This document shows, one piece after another, positions 9,843 to 18,948 of a stretch of 42,264 nucleotides of DNA. The notes below the pieces were generated by a model. That model was not told the DNA's origin. It made no database searches and saw only the letters and a list, made by a program, of their open reading frames with translations. The translations under genes and the position numbers were made by a program. The DNA comes from Chloroflexota bacterium (GTDB lineage Bacteria; Chloroflexota; UBA11872; UBA12225), in contig SHXX01000010.1 of assembly GCA_009693165.1 (NCBI GenBank), forward strand, positions 1 to 42,264. Direction: 5' to 3'. Numbering within the stretch: the stretch's first letter is position 1; the number at the start of each line of letters is the position of its first letter.

Positions 9843-11093
9843 ATGACGGAACTGACTCGGCTGGTGATGGACAGTCCTGACCGGAATGGCCTGGACACTG
9901 ACCGATTGCGCCGCGCCTTCGGGATTTTGGATGGATGGATCCAGGACAGGGTTGTGCCGGGCATCGGCGCCATCGTGGCTCGTGAAGGCCGTGTTGTCGC
10001 GGAGGCCTATTTCGGAACTGCCGATCGTGCGACCGGCCGGCCCGTTGATGATGAAACCATCTGGTCCGTCGCCTCGGTGACCAAACCATTCACCGCTGCG
10101 GTCGTAATGCGTGCGGTCGATGCCGGCTTGCTCTCAGTAGATGAGCCGGTCGCGACGCTCGTGCCGGAGCTTCTTTCGGGTACGGCGGAGGATCGGGGAG
10201 ACTTCGTTCATTTCCGAGAACACATTACGATCCGTCATTGCCTGAGCCATTCGTCGGGCCTTCCGGGGTTCAGTGCCGCGAACTTCGACCTGCGACGAGG
10301 TCACCGGCCGCTATCCGACTTCGTGCAGTCGTTCGCACGTGCGCCTCAGCTGTTCGAGCCAATGACGGCGCACCTGTATTCCAACTGCGGCATCTTGATG
10401 GCCGCCGAAGTTGCCGGGCGGGTGTTGGCGAACCGCGAGGATCCTGACAGGCCTGTCACGTCGGGTGTGGCGGCATTCCACGAGGGCTTTGCAAACCTCC
10501 TTACCGATCTTGGGACCACGTCAAGTTCAATCCTTCCTCCTCCAGAGTGGGCGGGGCGCACCGCGACGGTCGTTGACACCGGGCAAGAGGGCACTTCATG
10601 GGAAGCGGCGAACTCGGCCTACTACCGGAGCCTCGGCATTCCGTGGGGTGGCTTGTTCACTACTCCACGCGAACTCGTGACGTTCCTGGCAGTCTTCCGG
10701 CCCCGCCAAGGCGGGGCGACGTCCACGGGTCAACGCATCCTATCGGTGGCGGCGGTGCGTGAGATGGTCAGTGTGCAGGCATCGGGTCCGGACTTTGGTC
10801 GTGAGATTGCCCCTGAACTTCGGGACAGTGCCGCCGGGAGGTCACTTCGTTCGGCGGTTCCATGGGGTATCGGATGGGATGTCAAAGGCGGAAAGCCCGC
10901 TCATCCAACCGGTGACCTGACCTCGCCTGGAACCTGGAGCCACACCGGAGCGACGGGAACACTGGTTTGGTCCGATCCGGTTGCCGATGTGCAGGTCGTC
11001 CTGTTGACCAACCGCACCCTCGGAAGCGGATGGACGCGGGAACGACCCCGACAGGCACTGTTCAGCAATGCGGTAATGAGCGCCGTGCGTTAG
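9843..11093 (+). CDS. Serine hydrolase of the class C beta-lactamase/esterase family
   Basis: A penicillin-binding-protein-like serine hydrolase of 416 residues. The SxxK motif is S78-V-T-K81 (SVASVTKPF), the second motif is Y179-S-N181 (LYSNCG), and the third is the HTGATG segment near the C-terminus. No signal peptide or membrane helix is visible at the N-terminus, so it is probably cytoplasmic. Members of this family hydrolyse esters, amides or lactams, and the substrate cannot be read from sequence. The ATG at 9843 is preferred over the upstream GTG at 9816 because GGAGG sits seven bases before it. It converges on the DegT gene at 11230. Confidence 0.88.
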   Translation: MTELTRLVMDSPDRNGLDTDRLRRAFGILDGWIQDRVVPGIGAIVAREGRVVAEAYFGTADRATGRPVDDETIWSVASVTKPFTAAVVMRAVDAGLLSVDEPVATLVPELLSGTAEDRGDFVHFREHITIRHCLSHSSGLPGFSAANFDLRRGHRPLSDFVQSFARAPQLFEPMTAHLYSNCGILMAAEVAGRVLANREDPDRPVTSGVAAFHEGFANLLTDLGTTSSSILPPPEWAGRTATVVDTGQEGTSWEAANSAYYRSLGIPWGGLFTTPRELVTFLAVFRPRQGGATSTGQRILSVAAVREMVSVQASGPDFGREIAPELRDSAAGRSLRSAVPWGIGWDVKGGKPAHPTGDLTSPGTWSHTGATGTLVWSDPVADVQVVLLTNRTLGSGWTRERPRQALFSNAVMSAVR

Positions 11094-11229
11094 GACAGCT
11101 CTCAACCAGGTCCAGTGTCCGCCGGGTCTCGGCCTTTCTGGGGGCGTGGCGCCTATCGAATTTGGTTCCGAACCACTGTGTCGTCAAGTCGCGCCAAACT
11201 GGACGTGCATCCGACGCGCCGTCAAGGTG

Positions 11230-12492
11230 TCAGTGGGTAGAGGCCCACGCTTGGACCTTTGTGACCGCTTCGACAATCTCGTGCATGGCGCGCTGGTCGC
11301 CAAGGAGAACGGACTGCCCGAACCACACACCTTCCTCACGGCTCGCGCGGTCGGTGACCGGGAGGTTCTCCGCGTCGGGATTGTCCGGACAAGTCACTTG
11401 CCGTCCGCACTCTTTGGCGTGCGTTGCCCACTTGCGTCGTTCCGAAAGGACCGCGGGCATGCGGTGCAGGGGAGTTTCATATCCGGGCGAACACGGGATT
11501 CCTTCGGCGCGTAGCGCGGAAAGGAACCACGCACGGGGACGGCCTCCAAACGCGGGCGGGTCGTAACGCGACACGTAGAGGTGATGCGCGTGTCCGGTCA
11601 CCCGTTCGTCGCGTGCCTGCGGTGCGAACCCTTGAACCATTGACAATCCTTGGTCGAGTGTCCGTGCATTCTGTTCCCGCAGGTCAAATTGCGAAGGAAG
11701 GCGGTCGAGTTGCGACAGCAGAAGTGCGCCTTGGATCTCGGTCATCCGGTGATTGGATCCGGCAAGTTCGTGGTGGTACCAGGCCCCAGCCGGCATTCGT
11801 CCGCAATTGGCAAGGGACCACGCACGATCAGCGAGCGCTTCATCATCAGTGAGGAGGGCACCACCTTCGCCAGCATTGAGGTTCTTGGAAGACTGAAACG
11901 ACAAGGTGCCGATGTCGCCAATCGCTCCGATCGGCCGGCCCCGCCACGAGGCGCCAACGGCCTGGGCGGCATCTTCGATGAGCGCCAATCCATTGGATTG
12001 TGCAACCCTGATAAGCGCGTCCAGGTCGCATGGTTGCCCAGCGATGTGGACTGGCACGATTGCCTTGGTTCGCGCGGTGATCCTTCGGGCCGCATCGTCG
12101 GCATCCATGAGATACGTATCAGATCGAATGTCGGCAAAGACCGGGATTGCCCCGACACTGAGTACTGATGTGGCCGTCGCAACAAATGTGTATGCCGGGA
12201 TGATGACCTCGTCGAAAGGACCGACACCAACGGCCCGCAGCGCGACTTCAAGGGCGACGGTGCCGTTCGAGACGGCAATCGCGCGCCGGGCTTGGTGAAA
12301 CGAGGCAAACCGGGTCGTGAATGCGTCGACAAAGCCACTTCCCGGACGAGAACCCCATCGCCCGGACCGGAGCGCTGAGAGGACTGCCTCCTCATCCGTT
12401 CCGTCCCATACCGGCCAGGAAGGGAACGGTTCCGTCCGGACCGGGGCTCCCCCGTCGACAGCCAGTCTGATCTCGGTCGTCCGTGTCGTCAC
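11230..12492 (-). CDS. DegT/DnrJ/EryC1/StrS-family aminotransferase
   Basis: A PLP-dependent sugar aminotransferase-like protein. The opening LAVDGGAPVRTEPFPSWP, the block PAYTFVATATSVLSVGAIPVFAD, the cofactor-contacting IEDAAQA (Asp near residue 174) and SFQSSKNLNAGEGG (Lys near 203, the internal aldimine) are all family hallmarks. The frame extends to an ATG at 12561, but the first 23 residues from there do not resemble the family, so the GTG at 12492 is taken as start without a clear ribosome site. Many of these enzymes transfer amino groups to keto-sugars or inositols. The divergent neighbour at 12615 is an amidohydrolase, and no nucleotide-sugar genes are near, so a catabolic or inositol-type role is as likely as glycan synthesis. 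Confidence 0.87.
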   Translation of the reverse strand: MTTRTTEIRLAVDGGAPVRTEPFPSWPVWDGTDEEAVLSALRSGRWGSRPGSGFVDAFTTRFASFHQARRAIAVSNGTVALEVALRAVGVGPFDEVIIPAYTFVATATSVLSVGAIPVFADIRSDTYLMDADDAARRITARTKAIVPVHIAGQPCDLDALIRVAQSNGLALIEDAAQAVGASWRGRPIGAIGDIGTLSFQSSKNLNAGEGGALLTDDEALADRAWSLANCGRMPAGAWYHHELAGSNHRMTEIQGALLLSQLDRLPSQFDLREQNARTLDQGLSMVQGFAPQARDERVTGHAHHLYVSRYDPPAFGGRPRAWFLSALRAEGIPCSPGYETPLHRMPAVLSERRKWATHAKECGRQVTCPDNPDAENLPVTDRASREEGVWFGQSVLLGDQRAMHEIVEAVTKVQAWASTH

Positions 12493-12614
12493 GTCGGTTT
12501 CCAATCTGTCCAGATAGTTGCACCCGGGTGATATCCACCGCAACCGTGGGCCGAACGGCATCTTGCGGCCAGGGGAGGCCCTGACGGATATCCTGCGCCC
12601 GAGGAATCAAAATT

Positions 12615-13943
12615 ATGGAGAGCATGCGACCGGAGAACTCGCCGTCTCACCTGCGATCACAAGTCCGCGAAGAGGTGATGGGGATGTGGGCGCTTGACGC
12701 CCACGAGCACCTCCATTTTCCTGACCAGCACGCGGAACATGCGAACGACTGCTTCTACCTGACGAACCACTATCTGAATGCCGATCTTGTATCCGCCGGG
12801 ATGCCCGAGGAAACCATGCACCGGCTTGTCGATCGGTCGGTGCCGTTGGATCTCAGGTGGATGGCCTTTGAACCATTCTGGGAGGTGTCCCGAACCACGG
12901 GCTACGGGCAGGCGGTAGAGAGGGCGGTTCGAGACCTGTACGGTTTGCCTGGATTGACGTCCGCGACCTACCAGGAACTCTCAGTCCGCGTCGCCGAGAC
13001 TGCGGGCGAGGTCTCGTGGTACGAGCAAGTCCTTAAGCGGAATGGCAGGTTCATCGCCTCGCTCATGGATGTTGGCAGTACACGTGGAGACCGGCGCTAC
13101 TTCCTGCCGGTCATGAGAGTGGACCGGTTCATTGTGGCGAGCAAGGCTTCCGAGTTCGCCGACGCCGTCACCAACGGACCATCCGATGGTCGCGAAGCGC
13201 CGGCCAACATGGGAGCGTACCTGGACGCTCTCGACGACCTCTTGGCCGCATACCGTTCTGAAGGGATGATTGCGCTCAAGTGCGGGCTTGCGTACCGCCG
13301 CTCGCTTCGGTTCGAGACCGTCGAACGGCCAACTGCTTCGGCACTATATGAGCACGGGCTCCGGGGGAGCCTTGCGCCATCGGACGCAGCCGCCCTGCAG
13401 GATTTCCTGTTCCACGAAGTCTGTGACCGCGCGTCGGCACTTCACCTGCCTTACCAGGTGCACACCGGTCTGCAAGCGGGAAACTGGGGAGCCGACATCG
13501 CAATTACCAATCCTGCGTTCCTTACCAACACCCTCAAGGCGCACCCGGGCACGACGTTCGACCTCTTCCACGGTGGGTACCCATACGGCGGTGAACTGGC
13601 TTCACTTGCCAAGAACTTCCCAAACGCCTACATCAACGCGTGTTGGTTAGCCATCATTTCACCGACCGTATTGCGACGTTGCCTGCACGAATGGCTTGAC
13701 ACGGTCCCGCATAACAAGATCCAGGCATTCGGCGGCGACTACCGTATGCCCGAACTGGCGTATGCGCACGGCCAGATGGCGCGGGAAGCTGTCGCTGATG
13801 TTGTCGCGGATCGCGTGGAAGCGGGATGGCTTGCGGAAGCTGACGCGTCGGCGCTTGCAAACCGCCTTCTTCGCGACAACGGCCTCAAGTTGTTCGCAAT
13901 AGACGACGAATTCGTGACTTCGGCGACTGCACCGATTGAGTAG
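12615..13943 (+). CDS. Amidohydrolase-family (amidohydrolase 2) protein
   Basis: A metal-dependent TIM-barrel hydrolase or decarboxylase of 442 residues. The N-terminal metal motif reads LDAHEHLHFPD (HxH). The middle contains LPYQVHTGLQAG (third metal His) and FDLFHGGYPYGGEL (fourth His), and AFGGDYRMPE near the C-terminus supplies the Asp. This complete ligand set suggests an active enzyme. It is related to uronate-isomerase-like and ACMSD-like branches, but the substrate is not evident. It is transcribed away from the DegT gene (122-base gap to 12492), and the pair may share a promoter region. A gene of this type next to a mannonate dehydratase and GH4 enzyme hints at sugar-acid metabolism, which is an inference. 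Confidence 0.85.
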   Translation: MESMRPENSPSHLRSQVREEVMGMWALDAHEHLHFPDQHAEHANDCFYLTNHYLNADLVSAGMPEETMHRLVDRSVPLDLRWMAFEPFWEVSRTTGYGQAVERAVRDLYGLPGLTSATYQELSVRVAETAGEVSWYEQVLKRNGRFIASLMDVGSTRGDRRYFLPVMRVDRFIVASKASEFADAVTNGPSDGREAPANMGAYLDALDDLLAAYRSEGMIALKCGLAYRRSLRFETVERPTASALYEHGLRGSLAPSDAAALQDFLFHEVCDRASALHLPYQVHTGLQAGNWGADIAITNPAFLTNTLKAHPGTTFDLFHGGYPYGGELASLAKNFPNAYINACWLAIISPTVLRRCLHEWLDTVPHNKIQAFGGDYRMPELAYAHGQMAREAVADVVADRVEAGWLAEADASALANRLLRDNGLKLFAIDDEFVTSATAPIE

Positions 13944-14015
13944 CCGTCGACACGTCACGGCGGAACTTACAAGACATCCCAGCCAACTCGGTTCGAAAAC
14001 ACTTGTGCTTGGCCG

Positions 14016-14225
14016 TCAAGGTATCCGGCGCAAGGTGCGGACGACACCGGCGATCAGGATTGCCGGAAGGCCGATCACCAGTCCGGCCCCGCCAAGGACA
14101 GGGTCGATGATCTCCAGATAACGCAGGATCCCAACGCTCATGACAAGCGCAACGATGGCAATTGCAAGAAACTCGTCATCCACGAAGAGACCGACCAGTT
14201 CGGACCATATTCCTTTGATCAACAC
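14016..14225 (-). CDS. Small membrane protein coupled to the FTR1-like gene
   Basis: A 69-residue protein read from GTG 14225 (or TTG 14222), overlapping the stop codon of the upstream gene at 14219-14221. It shows two hydrophobic helices (FLAIAIVALVMSVGILRYL and LVIGLPAILIAGVV) joined by a short polar loop, and ends with VRTLRRIP, placing a positively charged tail in the cytoplasm. The overlap implies translational coupling, so the product likely works with the larger permease-like protein. No family could be named. The same frame is open further upstream (to 14342), but that part runs antisense-like through the neighbour's C-terminus in another frame and is not credible. Confidence 0.6.
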   Translation of the reverse strand: MLIKGIWSELVGLFVDDEFLAIAIVALVMSVGILRYLEIIDPVLGGAGLVIGLPAILIAGVVRTLRRIP

Positions 14226-14998
14226 TGTGCTCCGGCCGGCGCCGACTTCGCGTAGCGAGGCCGGTACAAGTTCACGAGTGTCGTACCGATTGCGAAAAAC
14301 ATCAGACCGAACCCGACGATACTTAGGTCGGCTCCTGGCCACTCTATCCCGAAACTTTCACCGGTCCAGAAGACACCGAATGCTGAAAGCATGATCCCCA
14401 CTGAGTACTTGAGCGTGTTTTCCGGGACTGTGGAAAGAGGCTTGTGGACGATCGCGCCGGTAGCAAGGACAAGCACGCATGCCGCGAGTGCGCCAAGGCT
14501 CGCTTCCCAGATCAGGTTTCCACCGTCCGCTGTCCGGGTAGACCCAAGCGCGATCACGATGAATATGACCTCAAGACCTTCGAGCAATACGGCCTTGAAG
14601 GCGGTCATGCCGGCGATCCATTCGAGCCGGGACAGTTTCTGACGTTCAAGAGCGTTCAGCGAGTTGGCTTCCTTCGTGAAGATGGCCTCCTCGTCATGCA
14701 TCGCGATCACCCCGATGGATCGCAGGATTGCCTTCCTGAGCCACCTCAGTCCGAATAGGAGCGTGAGAATGCCAATCGTGAATTGCAATACGTGGATCGG
14801 GACAAGTTCAAGGAGCGGTCCGAAGACGCCTCCGGCAACCCCAAGGAGTGCCAACGCAGCGGCTGTGCCGATGATTGCCGGGCGCCATCCACGCACGATT
14901 GAAACCGCAAGGATGATCGTGAACGCCTCGACGATTTCCACAATCGATGCAAGGAATGACGATCCCACTACCGAGACGAGGGTAGGCAGCTGGATCAT
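14219..14998 (-). CDS. Predicted membrane protein (COG4280-like, FTR1-type Glu motifs)
   Basis: A polytopic membrane protein of about 259 residues. It has roughly seven hydrophobic helices and two internally similar Glu-rich segments, SIVEIVEAFTIILAV near the N-terminus and LLEGLEVIFIVIAL in the middle. The second closely resembles the REGLE motif of FTR1 iron permeases. The block LLFGLRWLRKAILR matches COG4280 proteins as I remember them. Metal or cation transport is therefore plausible but unproven. The ATG at 14998 is chosen over the extended frame to 15058 because AGGAG lies six bases upstream. Downstream it overlaps a small two-helix gene. Upstream on the same strand, 173 bases away, is a chromate transporter gene. 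Confidence 0.72.
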   Translation of the reverse strand: MIQLPTLVSVVGSSFLASIVEIVEAFTIILAVSIVRGWRPAIIGTAAALALLGVAGGVFGPLLELVPIHVLQFTIGILTLLFGLRWLRKAILRSIGVIAMHDEEAIFTKEANSLNALERQKLSRLEWIAGMTAFKAVLLEGLEVIFIVIALGSTRTADGGNLIWEASLGALAACVLVLATGAIVHKPLSTVPENTLKYSVGIMLSAFGVFWTGESFGIEWPGADLSIVGFGLMFFAIGTTLVNLYRPRYAKSAPAGAQC

Positions 14999-15171
14999 CC
15001 GGTGCTCCTGCTTGTGAAAATCGGTGCCCATGCGACGCGACCCAGATTGCCGTCGCAAGGTGACCTAATCTATCCGCAAGTTGTCACCCGGGGTTCCGGG
15101 AGACGTTCACTCAGGTTGCAATCCGGTAGCGCCGTTTACGGCAGTTCTCGTCGGCCATGCCCCAAGTTCAC

Positions 15172-16494
15172 CTAGGCGGAACGGACGAAGGACCAGAGAA
15201 TGCCGGCGACTGCGCCGACTGGAGCCAAGATGTACGTAGGGAGCGAGTACCGACGCAGGGTCACAAAGGTCAGCACTGCAACCGTGACGGCGAACCAGTC
15301 AGGCCTGTCGCCAGTCGGCCAGATGGTGTGCGAAGTGGTGTAGAGGGACAGGTTCGCAATCGCCCCCACGACGGCGGACGTGATCCCCATGAGCGCTGCA
15401 CCAATCACGGGATTTCCAGACAACCGCTCGACAAATGGCGCGCCGGACAGCACGAAAAGGAAGCTTGGCAGGAAGGTGCACCAAGTGGTCAACAGTCCAC
15501 CCAGAAGTCCGGCCACCAGTGGTGAAAGCCCCGGTGCTTGACCGTACGCAGCGGCGAACCCCACGAACTGGGTCACCATTATCAGCGGACCCGGGGTTGA
15601 CTCGGCCAATCCTAGTCCCTGGACCATGCGAGACGCATCGACCCACTTGTAGTCATTGACTACCTCATCCGCTACATGCGACAGGACGGCATACGCACCG
15701 CCAAAGGTGAAGAATGAGACACGTGTGAAGAACAAAGCTATTCTCGTCAGGATGTCGTCAGGACCGCGCCAAAGGGCAATTCCTCCGACCGGGATGATCC
15801 ACAGGATGAGCGTTGTCCCAATAACCTTCCAGATTCGATCTTGGGCCTCGCGCATCGGTGTCACCACGAATGCGGGTTGATCAATTCTTGGCACGGTCCG
15901 GGCGTCAGGGAAGGGAAACCAGTTTGGGGTCAGCCAACCCGCGACCACTCCTGCGACGGCGGCGACGCCAATCACAAACGGGAAGGGCAGTCCCAGGAAC
16001 GCAGTCGCTGCGAAAGAAGTCGTTGCAATAGCCACCCGGAGTGGGCCGCGCAAGGTGCGGTAACCTACCCGAATGACGGCGTCGGCCACAATCCCGACAA
16101 CCATGGCCTGAAGGCCGGACAATGTTCCGGCGACGGCTACGATGTCACCGTGCGCAACGGCCATCCAACTCAGCAAAAGCATCGCGACCACCGATGGCCC
16201 TATGAAAGCCGTCCCGGCAATGATGCCTCCCGGTATCCCGTGTAGGGCCCATCCGAGGTAGATTGCGAGTTGCTGCGCCTCCGGACCCGGCAGGGCCATG
16301 CAGAATCCTAACGCCCTGCCAAACGTGAGCTCACCAACCCATTTGCGTCGCTCCACGAGTTCGCGGTGCATCAGGGCAATCTGGCCGGCCGGACCGCCAA
16401 AGTTGATGAACCCAAGAAGAATCCAGAAACGCACCGCTTCAGTGAAGTCGATTCCCGGTTGTGACGCTTCCCGGCGAGTGTTCACTCCTGACAT
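15172..16494 (-). CDS. chrA: Chromate transporter (long, two-domain ChrA)
   Basis: A CHR-family antiporter that exports chromate in characterised members. It has the duplicated architecture of long-chain ChrA. The N-terminal repeat carries FGGPAGQIALMHRELVERRKWV and LPGPEAQQLAIYLG. The C-terminal repeat carries FFTFGGAYAVLSHVADEVV with KWVDASRMVQGLGLAESTPGPL. About ten membrane helices are visible over 440 residues, the normal length. It starts at ATG 16494 on the minus strand and is followed 173 bases later by the FTR1-like gene, so the two may form a metal-ion locus. No ChrB regulator is present. Actual substrate specificity (chromate versus sulfate or another oxyanion) is not readable. Confidence 0.92.
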   Translation of the reverse strand: MSGVNTRREASQPGIDFTEAVRFWILLGFINFGGPAGQIALMHRELVERRKWVGELTFGRALGFCMALPGPEAQQLAIYLGWALHGIPGGIIAGTAFIGPSVVAMLLLSWMAVAHGDIVAVAGTLSGLQAMVVGIVADAVIRVGYRTLRGPLRVAIATTSFAATAFLGLPFPFVIGVAAVAGVVAGWLTPNWFPFPDARTVPRIDQPAFVVTPMREAQDRIWKVIGTTLILWIIPVGGIALWRGPDDILTRIALFFTRVSFFTFGGAYAVLSHVADEVVNDYKWVDASRMVQGLGLAESTPGPLIMVTQFVGFAAAYGQAPGLSPLVAGLLGGLLTTWCTFLPSFLFVLSGAPFVERLSGNPVIGAALMGITSAVVGAIANLSLYTTSHTIWPTGDRPDWFAVTVAVLTFVTLRRYSLPTYILAPVGAVAGILWSFVRSA

Positions 16495-16551
16495 GTCGCC
16501 GGGCCCATCTGGGTTGTTGGAACTCCAGTCATTGAGCGTGGCGAACTAGGT

Positions 16552-17586
16552 TCAGGGACGGGTCGGCGGTATGGCCCGAGCCTGTCCCTGACGTGCGACC
16601 ATCCACGCGGGGTACTCCGCCGGCAGGGCACTTACGGTTTCGAGCGTTGCGAGGTCGTCGGCATCGAGAACCAGCTGCGCCGCGCCGACGTTGTCGTGCA
16701 ACTGTTCGATGGTCTTCACACCGATGATGACGCTTGTGACAGCCTTCTGGTGGAGCAACCATGCGAGGGCCACCTGTGCCACAGATGCGCCGTGCTTGGA
16801 GGCGATTGGGCGCATCGCGTCAACGCACGCATAGGCGCGCTCCTTGTCGACGATTGGAAAGTCGAACGTCGCGCGGCGTGAACCCTCAGGCATCTTTCGT
16901 TCAGCATCGAATTTTCCTGCAAGCAGGCCACCCGCAAGCGGGCTCCACACCATGAGGCCGACCGACTGGTCCTGAAGCATCGGCACGATTTCGCGTTCGA
17001 GGTCGCGTCCGGCAATCGTGTAGTAGGCCTGCACCGATGCGAACCGCGTCCAGTGACGTGATTCGGAAATGCCGATCGCCTTCATCACCTGCCACGCGGA
17101 CATGTTGCACACCCCGGTGTACCGCACCTTCCCGGATCTCACCAGATCATTCAGGGTCTCGAGAGTCTCCTCGATAGGGGTGCGCGAATCAACTCCGTGC
17201 AATTGATACAGGTCAATGTGGTCGAGTCCGAGCCGCCCGAGGCTTGCATCAACCTGGTTCATCAAGTGGTAACGTGAGTGGCCAAGCCCATTCGGATCAT
17301 TGGACATCAGGCCCGTCGCCTTGGTGGCGACGATGATTTCGTCACGAGGCAAACCGAGGTCACGAATTGCGTTGCCAAGCAGGGTTTCAGATTGCCCCAG
17401 CGAATAGACATTCGCCGTGTCCATGAAGGTGACCCCAGCATCGAACGCCGTCTTGGTGATGGCCGTAGCGGTCTGCTGGTCCACGCCTCCCATGACCTTG
17501 CACGGGCCCTCGCCGCCGAATGTCATCGTGCCAAGGCACAGTTCAGACACGTAGAGACCGGTCTTGCCGAGGATGCGGAACTTCAC
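16552..17586 (-). CDS. Aldo/keto reductase
   Basis: An NADPH-dependent (alpha/beta)8-barrel oxidoreductase of 344 residues. The catalytic tetrad is visible as D56, Y61 (DTANVYSLGQSE), K89 (VATKATG) and H130 (LYQLHGVD). SPLAGGLLAGKF and VTSVIIGVKTIEQL are typical of the YakC/IolS-like branch that reduces sugar aldehydes or ketones. Start ATG 17586 reads MKFRILGKTGLYVSELCLG. It stands alone: the ChrA start is 58 bases downstream on the same strand, and a perfect 13-bp inverted repeat lies 108 bases upstream. Confidence 0.92.
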   Translation of the reverse strand: MKFRILGKTGLYVSELCLGTMTFGGEGPCKVMGGVDQQTATAITKTAFDAGVTFMDTANVYSLGQSETLLGNAIRDLGLPRDEIIVATKATGLMSNDPNGLGHSRYHLMNQVDASLGRLGLDHIDLYQLHGVDSRTPIEETLETLNDLVRSGKVRYTGVCNMSAWQVMKAIGISESRHWTRFASVQAYYTIAGRDLEREIVPMLQDQSVGLMVWSPLAGGLLAGKFDAERKMPEGSRRATFDFPIVDKERAYACVDAMRPIASKHGASVAQVALAWLLHQKAVTSVIIGVKTIEQLHDNVGAAQLVLDADDLATLETVSALPAEYPAWMVARQGQARAIPPTRP

Positions 17587-17693
17587 TCAACCAACTCCTG
17601 GATCGTTGGCGACGGTCGGCAGGTTTTGAAGGCCATCACGGTGCCGGTGAGTCCGGTGCATGTTGGACTCTGATTGTCACCACGAACTAACCG

Positions 17694-17722
17694 CATGCCC
17701 ATGCACTTTGTGCATGGGCATG
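17694..17722. promoter_or_regulatory. Perfect 13-bp inverted repeat, 3-base loop
   Basis: CATGCCCATGCAC (17694-17706) pairs exactly with GTGCATGGGCATG (17710-17722) around TTT. It lies between the stop of the small membrane gene (17748) and the start of the aldo/keto reductase (17586), both minus strand. No T-tract follows on either strand, so a classical terminator is doubtful. It could be an operator for the reductase or an RNA stem stabilising the upstream message. Confidence 0.5.
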
Positions 17723-17747
17723 ATGATCATGGTGGGTTGAATAATGT

Positions 17748-17969
17748 TTACTCCCCGTCCTTGATCGCGCCAATACCGTTGCCAATGGCGAAGAATGTTG
17801 GTGCCCAGAGCCCGACAAAGATGCCGAACCGTTCCCCGGATGCCTTCTCGTCCCCTTCCTTGGTGCCGCCTTGTGAGTACCAGATGAAGATACTGCCGAT
17901 GACCGAAAGGAACCCTAGTGTGTAAGCGACATCGGAAGAAATTCCGAGGGCCTTGATAGTTTTGAACAT
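17748..17969 (-). CDS. Small membrane protein, unknown function
   Basis: A 73-residue protein beginning MFKTIKALGISSDVAY with two probable membrane helices (YTLGFLSVIGSIFIWYS and FGIFVGLWAPTFFAIGNGI), separated by a charged loop containing GGTKEGDEKASGER. The ATG at 17969 is chosen over the upstream ATG at 18047 because AGGAG lies six bases before it. The repeated motif of a small helix followed by FVGLWAPTFFAIGNG resembles small proteins of unknown function seen beside many genes. No functional partner is visible, and the aldo/keto reductase downstream is separated by the inverted repeat. Confidence 0.7.
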   Translation of the reverse strand: MFKTIKALGISSDVAYTLGFLSVIGSIFIWYSQGGTKEGDEKASGERFGIFVGLWAPTFFAIGNGIGAIKDGE

Positions 17970-18174
17970 CCGCTGCTCCTTGCCAAAAACTTCGAGATCA
18001 CAAGTCTGCATGCGCCATGCACGCTTATTTGTTTCAAGTGACAACACATTACCAGCGGGAGCGAAGGATGTGCTCTCCAGTTTAGGAGACCGTACGGGCC
18101 TGCAACGGCAATGCCCATCCCTTGCCTCACCAATTCAACCTTCTGTCGCTGGCTCACAGGTCCTCGAACCGTCG

Positions 18175-18948
18175 TTATGCGAGGTTCCGAATTGTCTCTA
18201 TCCCATTCATCAAGGCTCGTTGATAGAGGTGGGCATCAAGTCCGTACGCGAACAGGCGAAATCCGCGGGTGTGGTAGTCCCGTGCCCACGTTTCGTCGGC
18301 CGCCATCACCCCGGCCACCTTGCCGTGTTTCCCGGCAACCCGGGCTATCTTTGCCACCGCGGCGAGGTAGTCGGGGTGGTTGAACTCACCGGGTATGCCC
18401 ATGAAATTGGTCAAGTCGAAGTGGCCAAGCCACAGGACGTCAACTCCCGGGACAGCGGCAATGTCATCGACGTTCGAGACACCCTCGGGCGTCTCGATCA
18501 TTGCAATCACTAGGGTGCGCGCATCGGCATCCGCGATCTTCTCGCGGGGGGCACCCGGACGGTAACCATCGTGGGCGATGCTAAACGCTGCGCCCCTTCG
18601 GCCAGCCGGTGGGTAGTGTGAATACGACACTATTTCGCGTGCCTGGGTAGCCGTTCCAACCATTGGAACCATTACCCCGTGCGCCCCGGCATCGAGGGCA
18701 CCGGCAACGAAGTGGTAGCCATGCTCTGGCACGCGCACGACCGGTGCGATGCCGACCCCGTCGCACGCGGCGCATTGCGCCTTGATTGCCTCAATCCCTG
18801 TGCCACTGTGTTCGGTATCGAAAATCAGGAAATCTGCACCGGCGGCCCGAGCCATGCGTGAGATTCCGGGAACGAAAAACTCTAAAACCATTGAACCGAC
18901 GGGCATCGTTGTCCCTGACGCGGAGTGGATGCGTTCGCGAAGCGTCAT
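18175..18948 (-). CDS. HpcH/HpaI-family aldolase
   Basis: A class II pyruvate-type aldolase of 257 residues that in characterised relatives cleaves 4-hydroxy-2-oxo acids to pyruvate (or tartronate semialdehyde) plus an aldehyde. Expected catalytic residues are present: H47 in FDTEHSG, R72 in VVRVPE, metal ligands E152 (MIETPEG) and D178 (LGHFDLTNFMG). The start codon overlaps the stop of the upstream amidohydrolase (ATGA at 18945-18948), so the two are translationally coupled. As the last gene of the Rieske/amidohydrolase operon it probably acts on the final hydroxy-oxo-acid intermediate; the exact substrate is inferred only. Confidence 0.9.
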   Translation of the reverse strand: MTLRERIHSASGTTMPVGSMVLEFFVPGISRMARAAGADFLIFDTEHSGTGIEAIKAQCAACDGVGIAPVVRVPEHGYHFVAGALDAGAHGVMVPMVGTATQAREIVSYSHYPPAGRRGAAFSIAHDGYRPGAPREKIADADARTLVIAMIETPEGVSNVDDIAAVPGVDVLWLGHFDLTNFMGIPGEFNHPDYLAAVAKIARVAGKHGKVAGVMAADETWARDYHTRGFRLFAYGLDAHLYQRALMNGIETIRNLA

